A stretch of DNA of 5,237 nucleotides from NCBI GenBank assembly GCA_017960415.1, contig JAGCZE010000264.1, positions 1 through 5,237 on the forward strand. Direction: 5' to 3'. The translations under genes and the position numbers were made by a program. Under the pieces are notes generated by a model. That model was not told the DNA's origin. It did no database searches and saw only the letters and a program-made list of their open reading frames with translations. Shown here in pieces: positions 1 through 5,237 of the stretch (the stretch's first letter is position 1; each line of letters starts with the position of its first letter). This DNA comes from Lachnospiraceae bacterium. Its GTDB lineage: Bacteria; Bacillota_A; Clostridia; Lachnospirales; Lachnospiraceae.

Positions 1-2292
1 ATCCCCGGCCGCAACGAGCTGTATCTTGTCAGATTCAAGCTGGTCGGAACCATAGAACGCTATTCTTCCCGTTGGAATTCTGAAATGAACGATGGAAAAA
101 AAGGCGATCTGCCCGGGGCCGTCGTGACGTTGGAAACGCTGAACAAGCTCGAAATGAGCAACCGTAAGTACCGCTTCTACGATCTGAAAGACGAATACAG
201 AACACAGGGGGTATGGCATTTTGCGGGCAAGCTGATGGATTCCCTCGAAAGTGCGGAAGCTTATGAAAACAAGAGCTTCGCATTGAACCGAAATGCTTAC
301 TATAACCCGCTTTGGGGCAACGACAGGATGTACACAAGCATTTCCGTGCTGCTGATCGTTATAAGCACCTGTATTATCGCGTATCTGATGGCAAATTATC
401 TCGGAAAGCGCCGAAAGTATTTCCTGACGATGAGGGAGATCGGAGCATCGATCACGGTCGTTTGGAAGATGGCCGTGTATGAATGTATCGGCAGTATTCT
501 GCCGGTTGCTGTCCTGACCTTTGCGGGTGCATATCTGTTAAGCATCGTCACTGTTTTTGTTATTTCAAAGATAATTGCGATAGAATTTTTCTACGTCTTC
601 TCGCTTAAAACGATGTTGACGATACTGCTGGCAGCGGGGGTGACGATTGGCATTTCGATGCTTGCGGCGCTTGTGATATTCGGTGGACGTTCACTCGTGG
701 CTAAAAGCAAGAAATTAAGCGTTAAAGCGGTAAAGCGCCTGAAAAAACGCGCATCTGAAAAGCAGGGAAGAAAACTTGGTCTTCTGGAAACGCTTAAACG
801 CGACCGGATAACCTTCAGCTTCAAAAGCAGGCTGCAGACCGTGATAAGCATACTCGTTTGCGCCATCGTCATATTTTGCACGGTCAGGACCTTTCAGCCC
901 ACGAAGGATTATTTTGAGTATGAAAACAGTATCTGTGATTTTTCGGGGCAGAAGGTGACCGGCATTCGAAATGTCGATGTCCAGGTGCCCATCAAGGCAT
1001 ATTGGAATGGGCATCACTGGGCAGTTTATGAACGGACAGACTGGAAACGTGAAGGATTTTCGAGCTTTTATACCATTTCGCAGGATGTTGCTTCGTCCAT
1101 AAGTTCTCTCGCAGGAGTAAGATCTATCGAGTGGCGCTGCAGTGATTTTACACACATGATAACATTTGAGGGCAAGGATACCGATCCGTTCTTTCAGGAA
1201 TATCTGAATGCTTTCCTTGTCAACAACCAGCCTTTCAACGGCACGTATGAGCTTGACCTTTCCCATAGTTTCGCCCGTCGTTTTGTGAATGCGATGGAGC
1301 GTGATCTCTATGGTATATATTGTAAGCGAAACGCAGGGGAATACTGGAAACGGTATGAAGTATATCTGGACTCCGGGGTTGCGGATTTCGACGCATTTAT
1401 GCGCGGTGAGCAGGTCATCGCTGTTGTTGATAAGGATATGACAAGAGCCCGGCAATCGCGTGGCTATGGGGCCGGCTATTCATACGGCAAAGCTCAGGTG
1501 ACTCCCGGATACGGAACGGACGGTCACGGCGTATGGTATGGTTATAAGGCAAGCTTTGCGCCCGGAGATGAGCTGACCGTACTCTGCAGATACGATGTTA
1601 ATGTCGATGTGACTGTCGCAGGCGTGGTACCGCTGTCAGATTCGGGCCTTGATCACGACGATGAGCGATTTCTCACTGTTTTCGGAGCGGACGCGTTCAT
1701 GCAGAGGATATATGAAGCAGACAGCAATAGAGATGATTACTATGGTTTCACTGATTCTGTCGGCAGAAAGGCAAGATATAATTCCTTCGAGGCGGATCTT
1801 GATGCGGTTTCGGCAAACGAAGGCACAGTGATCGATCTGGTGAATATCTGCGCGAAGTACGGTATTACCTTCGAAAACAATGTTGTTATCAAAGCAGAGA
1901 AGAGAGAGGCTATGATAAGCTCTGTCGTGACCTATGGTTTCTTCGGCCTGATGCTCGCCGTGCTGTTCTTCTTTGTTATATCGTGCATCGCAAAGGACGA
2001 TGAGGTAAGGCTTGGTGAGAAATACAGCATTTTGAGCCGTTTCGGCATGACGGTCGACCGTATGAAAAACGAGAAACGGTTGGACGCTCTCCGCCGCATG
2101 CTGCCATTCCTGCTGGCGTTCCCGGCAGAGATTTTGTTGATGTATATATCCAAATACAGGGATGTTCATGCGTTCAGACAGCTGTGGGATTACTCATGCC
2201 CGATGATCGCATTTTTAGTGACAGGCATTTTCATGTTGGTTTACTGGCTTATCATTTCGAGAATGGATCGGGAATGGAGAAAAACGTTATGA
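1..2292 (+). CDS. FtsX-type ABC transporter permease, large two-module form (5' end missing)
   Basis: The frame is open from the first base, so the start lies upstream; 763 residues are visible. Numbered from the first codon, the remains of an extracellular domain (about 1-110) are followed by membrane segments near 112-134, 160-188 and 205-227. A strongly basic cytoplasmic linker (about 231-258) and a fourth segment (about 280-298) come next. A large extracellular domain spans about 300-637, and three more segments lie near 641-661, 700-716 and 732-753. This is the duplicated FtsX plan: one helix, an extracellular domain and three helices, twice over. The first helix would lie off the window. 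In this family the permease pairs with a MacB/LolD-type ATPase and transmits force to extracellular domains rather than forming a classic channel. The substrate is not evident. The stop codon overlaps the ATPase start, so the two are coupled. The second extracellular domain has an unusual Gly/Tyr-rich stretch (about 486-516). The family call is firm; the biological role is unknown. Confidence 0.9.
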   Translation: MPGRNELYLVRFKLVGTIERYSSRWNSEMNDGKKGDLPGAVVTLETLNKLEMSNRKYRFYDLKDEYRTQGVWHFAGKLMDSLESAEAYENKSFALNRNAYYNPLWGNDRMYTSISVLLIVISTCIIAYLMANYLGKRRKYFLTMREIGASITVVWKMAVYECIGSILPVAVLTFAGAYLLSIVTVFVISKIIAIEFFYVFSLKTMLTILLAAGVTIGISMLAALVIFGGRSLVAKSKKLSVKAVKRLKKRASEKQGRKLGLLETLKRDRITFSFKSRLQTVISILVCAIVIFCTVRTFQPTKDYFEYENSICDFSGQKVTGIRNVDVQVPIKAYWNGHHWAVYERTDWKREGFSSFYTISQDVASSISSLAGVRSIEWRCSDFTHMITFEGKDTDPFFQEYLNAFLVNNQPFNGTYELDLSHSFARRFVNAMERDLYGIYCKRNAGEYWKRYEVYLDSGVADFDAFMRGEQVIAVVDKDMTRARQSRGYGAGYSYGKAQVTPGYGTDGHGVWYGYKASFAPGDELTVLCRYDVNVDVTVAGVVPLSDSGLDHDDERFLTVFGADAFMQRIYEADSNRDDYYGFTDSVGRKARYNSFEADLDAVSANEGTVIDLVNICAKYGITFENNVVIKAEKREAMISSVVTYGFFGLMLAVLFFFVISCIAKDDEVRLGEKYSILSRFGMTVDRMKNEKRLDALRRMLPFLLAFPAEILLMYISKYRDVHAFRQLWDYSCPMIAFLVTGIFMLVYWLIISRMDREWRKTL
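2276..2280 (+). promoter_or_regulatory. ribosome binding site of the ABC ATPase gene
   Basis: GGAGA sits inside the last codons of the permease, eight bases before the ATG at 2289. It decides the start: the ATG at 2274 and earlier in-frame ATGs lack such a site, and the residues before 2289 do not belong to the ATPase fold. Confidence 0.7.
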
Positions 2293-2963
2293 GCGAACTG
2301 GAGTATATAGTTGAAGCCCGCGGCATCAGCCGTACATATCAGGGAGAAGTGCCCGTATACGCGTTGAAAAAGGCTGATATTGTCTTTCGAAAGGGTGAGT
2401 TTACAGCCATATTCGGCAGGTCAGGTTCGGGAAAATCAACACTTCTTCGCATTCTTGCGACACTTGATGTTTCCGATACCGGAGAGCTCTATATAGAAGG
2501 GAAGAATGTTTCCGCACTTAAGGATGCCGAGCTTGCCCATTTCCGCAGACGCCGGATCGGCTTTATCTATCAGGATTTCAACCTTTTTCCGGAGTATACG
2601 GCGTACGAGAACATCGTGTTCCCGATACATCTGGATGGGAGAGAGGAGGACAGGGCCTCCATTGAAAAGCTTATGGACGATCTCGGCATCCTCCATTGCC
2701 GGGATAAGTTTCCGCACGAAATGAGCGGCGGCGAGCAGCAAAGGATATCGATCGCCCGCGCGCTTGCCACGGAGCCTGCGGTGATACTTGCGGACGAGCC
2801 TACGGGCAATCTCGATGCTGAGAATTCTCAAAAGGTTGCTGAGCTCCTTCGTTTCTGCTCGGAAGAATACGGACGGACCGTTGTAATGGTAACACATGAT
2901 AAGAGTATGGCTGATTACGCAGACCGTATCATCAGTATCTCTGACGGAGTGGTGACGGTATAG
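2289..2963 (+). CDS. ABC transporter ATP-binding protein, MacB/LolD family
   Basis: This 224-residue protein has the usual length of the stand-alone ATPases that power FtsX-type permeases. All nucleotide-binding elements are intact: Walker A GRSGSGKST (43-51), Q-loop glutamine 95 in IYQDFNLF, signature MSGGEQQR (145-152), Walker B VILADE with catalytic Glu170, D-loop GNLD (173-176) and switch His203. The sequence DEPTGNLD after Walker B is typical of the LolD/MacB/FtsE group. It would form a cytoplasmic dimer that hydrolyses ATP to drive the permease encoded just upstream, with which it shares an ATGA overlap. The start at 2289 is chosen for its ribosome binding site and this overlap. The signature begins with Met rather than the more common Leu, a tolerated variant. 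Function as an ATPase is nearly certain; the transported substrate is unknown. Confidence 0.95.
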   Translation: MSELEYIVEARGISRTYQGEVPVYALKKADIVFRKGEFTAIFGRSGSGKSTLLRILATLDVSDTGELYIEGKNVSALKDAELAHFRRRRIGFIYQDFNLFPEYTAYENIVFPIHLDGREEDRASIEKLMDDLGILHCRDKFPHEMSGGEQQRISIARALATEPAVILADEPTGNLDAENSQKVAELLRFCSEEYGRTVVMVTHDKSMADYADRIISISDGVVTV

Positions 2964-2985
2964 CATGGAAACAAAAATGAGGAAC

Positions 2986-3067
2986 AAGATGAAGTGGATG
3001 CCCTGCCCTCAGGCTGGGCATCGATTATTCTAATTTTTTTCAACCCCGATGCTATCCACCTCATTTT
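2986..3067. repeat. imperfect inverted repeat linking the terminator region to repeat copy 1
   Basis: Bases 2986-2999 are complementary to 3054-3067, with one mismatch (2993/3060) and one G-T pair (2988/3065). The right arm lies inside repeat copy 1 (ATCCACCTCAT), so the left arm looks like a diverged fragment of the repeat in opposite orientation. The inverted repeat encloses most of the terminator hairpin and the T run. Confidence 0.6.
2997..3040 (+). terminator. probable Rho-independent terminator of the ABC transporter operon
   Basis: The arms GATGCCCTGCC (2997-3007) and GGCTGGGCATC (3012-3022) pair perfectly except for one internal T-T mismatch, around a four-base loop CTCA. A run of seven T follows at 3034-3040. 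It lies 34 bases after the ATPase stop codon, where a terminator is expected. The T run starts 11 bases after the stem rather than immediately, so termination could be inefficient, and readthrough into the radical SAM gene is possible. The stem shares the words GATGC and GCATC with the repeats downstream. Confidence 0.6.
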
Positions 3068-3091
3068 CGGCAATGCCTGAGCATCGGAAAT
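3046..3091 (+). repeat. 46-nt structured direct repeat, copy 1
   Basis: This unit matches 44 of 46 positions with the copy 63 nt downstream. It begins CCGATGC and ends with the exact reverse complement GCATCGG plus AAAT. The continuous 3' arm GCCTGAGCATCGG (3075-3087) is fully complementary to three blocks of the 5' side: CCGATGC (3046-3052), TCA (3061-3063) and GGC (3069-3071). This leaves an AAT loop and two bulges, TATCCACC and TTTTC. It could be an RNA hairpin element, a REP-like intergenic palindrome or a protein-binding site; the sequence does not decide between them. Confidence 0.85.
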
Positions 3092-3108
3092 CTCTCAAAC
3101 TATCAAAT

Positions 3109-3154
3109 CCGATGCCATCCACCTCACTTTCGGCAATGCCTGAGCATCGGAAAT
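3109..3154 (+). repeat. 46-nt structured direct repeat, copy 2
   Basis: This second copy differs from the first at only two positions, T to C at 3116 and T to C at 3127. Both fall in the predicted bulges, so the stem (3' arm 3138-3150) is unchanged. A 17-nt unrelated spacer (3092-3108) separates the copies, giving a 63-nt period. This copy ends 78 bases before the radical SAM start codon, and a -10-like TATGAT (3156-3161) follows directly, though with no recognisable -35 element. Confidence 0.85.
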
Positions 3155-3222
3155 ATATGATGAGAGAAAACGTTCCAACGAGTAAAGACGCCCGCTGTGA
3201 GGCTTATTTTCTATCAAAGACA

Positions 3223-3227
3223 AGGAG
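3223..3227 (+). promoter_or_regulatory. ribosome binding site of the radical SAM gene
   Basis: AGGAG lies five bases before the ATG at 3233. It favours that start over an in-frame GTG at 3197, which has no ribosome binding site and would add twelve residues in front of the conserved-looking beginning of the protein. Confidence 0.8.
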
Positions 3228-3232
3228 TGAAA

Positions 3233-4252
3233 ATGAAATCTGTCACTATTGCTGCGGATATGTATGGGTGCCCCAACAGGTGCCGTCATTGCTGGCTGTC
3301 GCATATGCCGAACAGAAGGATGGGGGATGGTGCAGACCGGTGGATAGTGGACAGCTTCAAACCCTATTTCGAGAAAATCGAATTCTTCAGCTGGCTTCGT
3401 GAGCCTGATTATTGTGATGATTACAGGGCCCGCTGGGAAAGAGATAAGCAGTTGTCTGTAAATATCGTGCCCCGTCGTTTTGAATTGGGTAGTTTTTGGC
3501 GGCTGGTGCGGGATCCCGAATATGTTCATTTTCTGAAAGAAGTCGGGGTGAAGTGTGTCCAGCTTACTTTATTCGGATTACAGGAGACCACGGACCGATA
3601 TATCGGGCGCAGCGGGGCATTTGACGAACTGTTGAGAGCAACACAGATCCTGATCGAAAATGAGATCACCCCGAGATGGCAAACATTCATAAATCAGGAA
3701 AACAAGGACGAAATCGCAGAACTGCTGAGCCTGTCGGAAACCATGAAACTGAAAGAACGAACGGAAGAATTTGGCGGATCATTCAGGTTTTTTGTACATG
3801 CCGGAAGCTGCGACGGAGAGAATCGCAAACTCTATCCAATCCGGATCCGCAAAGGAGAGGTTCCCGAAGTTCTGATCCCGTATTTCCTGGATTACGCGGA
3901 CAATTATTCTGAGAAGGAACTCTGCGCGAAGCTGAAGGATGACAAATTGCCGACGGTTCCGCATAACGACAAGGATCTTGTTATTTATGTTGCCAATGAT
4001 TACGACATTTTCTATAATTTTACACATATGAAGAAGGAGTGGAGGATCGGCAATCTAAAGGAAGATCCGATAGAAGAACTGATGCGGCGGATTTTGGATG
4101 AGGACATTCCGGCTCTGAATACAGCGCGCGGCATATCGGTGGGCGAATTGGTCACACTGTACGGAAATCCCGGATCAGAGAGATTATTTGAGGAAGACGA
4201 TTACAAAATGTATCTTCTGAACACGCATTTGGAGAAAGTGGGGGCAAACTGA
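3233..4252 (+). CDS. radical SAM protein with degenerate SPASM-like C-terminus, function unknown
   Basis: This 339-residue protein has the radical SAM cluster motif CPNRCRHC very close to the N-terminus (Cys13, Cys17, Cys20). Such cysteines bind the [4Fe-4S] cluster that cleaves S-adenosylmethionine to a 5'-deoxyadenosyl radical. FSWLREPDY (52-60) stands where most members have a GGEP motif that contacts the SAM amino group. From about residue 249 the pattern IYVANDYDIFYNF, then WRIGNLKEDPIEELM, resembles the C-terminal part of SPASM-domain maturases. The cluster cysteines of SPASM are absent: the other four cysteines (61, 108, 193, 231) are scattered. A single-cluster enzyme is therefore inferred. 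It is probably soluble, with no signal peptide or membrane segment. The methyltransferase gene starts one base after its stop, so the two are very likely co-translated. No precursor peptide gene is convincing nearby. Superfamily membership is secure; the reaction and substrate are not identifiable. Confidence 0.92.
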   Translation: MKSVTIAADMYGCPNRCRHCWLSHMPNRRMGDGADRWIVDSFKPYFEKIEFFSWLREPDYCDDYRARWERDKQLSVNIVPRRFELGSFWRLVRDPEYVHFLKEVGVKCVQLTLFGLQETTDRYIGRSGAFDELLRATQILIENEITPRWQTFINQENKDEIAELLSLSETMKLKERTEEFGGSFRFFVHAGSCDGENRKLYPIRIRKGEVPEVLIPYFLDYADNYSEKELCAKLKDDKLPTVPHNDKDLVIYVANDYDIFYNFTHMKKEWRIGNLKEDPIEELMRRILDEDIPALNTARGISVGELVTLYGNPGSERLFEEDDYKMYLLNTHLEKVGAN

Positions 4253-4253
4253 T

Positions 4254-5006
4254 ATGGAGGATTATACTTTACAACATAAAAAGGCCTGGGAGTTTGATGC
4301 ATACGATTTCTGGGTCAGGACTGCCGGGACGCCTGAAGAAAGAGCGGCCAAGGACAAAGCGGATCCAAAGAGGATGTTAAAGCAGTACGCAAACTACTTC
4401 GATCGTTTTGATGGCGTCAGGGTCGCCAATATATGCGGATCCTGCGGCAAGAAAGCAATTCCGCTTGCACTTCTCGGAGCGGAGGTAACGGTCTTTGACA
4501 TTTCCGAAGCCAATAAGAAATACGCGGTTGAAACAGCCGAAGCTGCCGGCGTGAAGATCGGCTATGAAGTCTGTGACATTATGGAAATCGATATGGACAG
4601 GTACGCCGGTTTCTTTGATGTGGTATTTATGGAGGGCGGGATACTGCATTATTTTCATGATCTAGATGCTTTTATGCATGTGATGAATGAACTATTGAAG
4701 CCTGAAGGAAAAATGATCTGCAGCGACTTTCATCCGTTTACCAAGATTTCCGATATCCTCGGCCTGCAGCAGCCTACGATGAGCTACTTTTCCACAGATA
4801 TTTTTGAGGGTGAAATGGCCCATGCCAGGTTTTATGATGAGGAAATCCGTAAACAGATACCAAAGTGCCGCTACAGAAAATATACGATCAGCGAGATCAT
4901 TAACTCGATAATCGGGAACGGATTTACCCTGGAAAAGTTTGACGAGCACCCGTCATGGGAGAATGATAAGCTTCCCGGAGAGTTTACGGCCATCGCGATA
5001 AAATAA
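4254..5006 (+). CDS. class I SAM-dependent methyltransferase, substrate unknown
   Basis: This 250-residue protein has a Rossmann-type methyltransferase core. Motif I is ANICGSCGKKAIPLALLG (58-75), an unusual version of the glycine-rich SAM-binding loop with two cysteines. Acidic Asp82 in VTVFDIS ends strand 2, where it would bind the SAM ribose. CDIMEID (107-113) and FDVVFMEGGILHYF (121-134) give the next two strands, followed by LLKPEGKMICSDFHPF (147-162), typical of small-molecule methyltransferases. About 55 residues precede the core, and a C-terminal insert (about 170-210) is likely to shape the acceptor site. Nothing suggests export or membrane attachment. The ATG is one base after the radical SAM stop, and a GGGGG run nine bases upstream is a modest ribosome binding site, so coupling is likely. 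The pairing suggests shared substrate or pathway, but this is inference. An RNA or protein target cannot be excluded. Confidence 0.9.
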   Translation: MEDYTLQHKKAWEFDAYDFWVRTAGTPEERAAKDKADPKRMLKQYANYFDRFDGVRVANICGSCGKKAIPLALLGAEVTVFDISEANKKYAVETAEAAGVKIGYEVCDIMEIDMDRYAGFFDVVFMEGGILHYFHDLDAFMHVMNELLKPEGKMICSDFHPFTKISDILGLQQPTMSYFSTDIFEGEMAHARFYDEEIRKQIPKCRYRKYTISEIINSIIGNGFTLEKFDEHPSWENDKLPGEFTAIAIK

Positions 5007-5044
5007 AAGCGGGTATACATCTGCCGAAGTAAAAAATAAATACT

Positions 5045-5072
5045 ATGAAAATATATAGATACGTGGTAAAAT
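5045..5072 (+). promoter_or_regulatory. possible sigma-A promoter with extended -10
   Basis: TGGTAAAAT (5064-5072) reads as an extended -10 element (TGn plus TAAAAT). ATGAAA (5045-5050), 16 bases before the hexamer, matches TTGACA at four of six positions. It lies in the gap after the methyltransferase and would start transcription about 40 bases before the next gene. Short AT-rich motifs like this arise by chance, so the call is tentative. Confidence 0.4.
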
Positions 5073-5104
5073 GAGCTGTACGGATTGATACCGGTCCTGA
5101 TGAA

Positions 5105-5109
5105 AGGAG
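5105..5109 (+). promoter_or_regulatory. ribosome binding site of the downstream membrane protein gene
   Basis: AGGAG lies nine bases before the ATG at 5119. A second ATG at 5114, in another frame, is only four bases away and reaches a stop after 20 codons, so 5119 is the supported start. Confidence 0.7.
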
Positions 5110-5118
5110 CGCAATGAA

Positions 5119-5237
5119 ATGTACCTTGAAAGGATTAAAAAACTTACATATATCATCAATACGGTTATCTTATTGATCGTCATAGTGCTGGCAGGGTTCT
5201 TCTTTTATTGCAAAGCTGATTTTCTCGTATACTTCAG
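5119..5237 (+). CDS. N-terminus of a membrane protein (3' end missing)
   Basis: An open frame with a good ribosome binding site runs off the window after 39 codons. It begins with a short positively charged segment (MYLERIKKL), followed by a hydrophobic helix at about residues 11-31 (YIINTVILLIVIVLAGFFFY) and then CKADFLVYF. This is a membrane anchor with the basic end inside. Such a beginning is common in clostridial membrane-bound signalling proteins, including those ending in GGDEF domains, but nothing diagnostic is visible here. The promoter-like element upstream suggests it is transcribed separately from the radical SAM pair. Confidence 0.7.
   Translation, partial: MYLERIKKLTYIINTVILLIVIVLAGFFFYCKADFLVYF

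Noticed and set aside
715..1455. Long antisense open frame of 246 codons inside the permease gene
   Set aside because: It lies wholly opposite a well-supported membrane protein gene and gives no recognisable protein features. It is best explained as a shadow of the coding strand.
2184..2288. Upstream extension of the ATPase to an earlier ATG
   Set aside because: It would overlap the permease by over 100 bases and add residues foreign to the fold. The ATG at 2289 has a ribosome binding site and the typical ATGA overlap.
3046..3154. CRISPR-like reading of the two repeats
   Set aside because: There are only two 46-nt units with a 17-nt spacer, and no cas genes. The unit length and spacer do not fit CRISPR arrays.
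3197..3232. GTG at 3197 as the radical SAM start
   Set aside because: It has no ribosome binding site, whereas AGGAG is placed well for the ATG at 3233.
3049..3402. Open frame across both repeats that would encode a peptide with a repeated STS(F/L)SAMPEHRK block, considered as a radical SAM precursor peptide
   Set aside because: There is no ribosome binding site before 3049, and its second half overlaps the radical SAM gene in another frame. Both differences between copies change the amino acid but keep the nucleic acid stem. The in-frame repetition follows simply from the 63-nt period.
5007..5040. Terminator after the methyltransferase
   Set aside because: Only a three-base stem (CGG/CCG) around an unstructured loop is seen before an A-rich run, with no T run. 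It is too weak to call.

Overview
The window looks like a stretch of a Gram-positive Clostridia-type chromosome, perhaps Lachnospiraceae or a relative. This is inferred from the AGGAG-type ribosome binding sites, moderate base composition, tightly packed co-directional genes and the protein families present. No rRNA or marker gene fixes the taxon. Every supported gene is on the + strand.

Layout. Positions 1-2292 hold the 3' part of a large FtsX-type ABC transporter permease whose start lies before the window. It overlaps its ATPase gene (2289-2963) by four bases (ATGA), so the two form one translationally coupled unit of the MacB/LolD type. The next 269 bases (2964-3232) have no convincing gene but are unusually structured. 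They contain a terminator-like hairpin followed by a T run, then two near-identical 46-nt repeats exactly 63 nt apart. Each repeat can fold on itself, and the terminator region can also pair with the first repeat. After this come a compact radical SAM protein (3233-4252) and, one base later, a class I SAM-dependent methyltransferase (4254-5006). A short intergenic region with a plausible extended -10 promoter leads to the beginning of a membrane protein gene (5119 to the window end).

How the parts relate. The permease and ATPase probably make one complete transporter that acts on a lipid, lipoprotein or peptide substrate at the membrane. This type uses mechanical coupling through large extracellular domains. 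The radical SAM and methyltransferase genes are almost certainly co-expressed and may act in one pathway, but the substrate cannot be read from the sequence. The radical SAM protein has a SPASM-like C-terminal segment without the cluster-binding cysteines. The most interesting parts of the window are this enzyme pair and the structured repeat pair just upstream of it.
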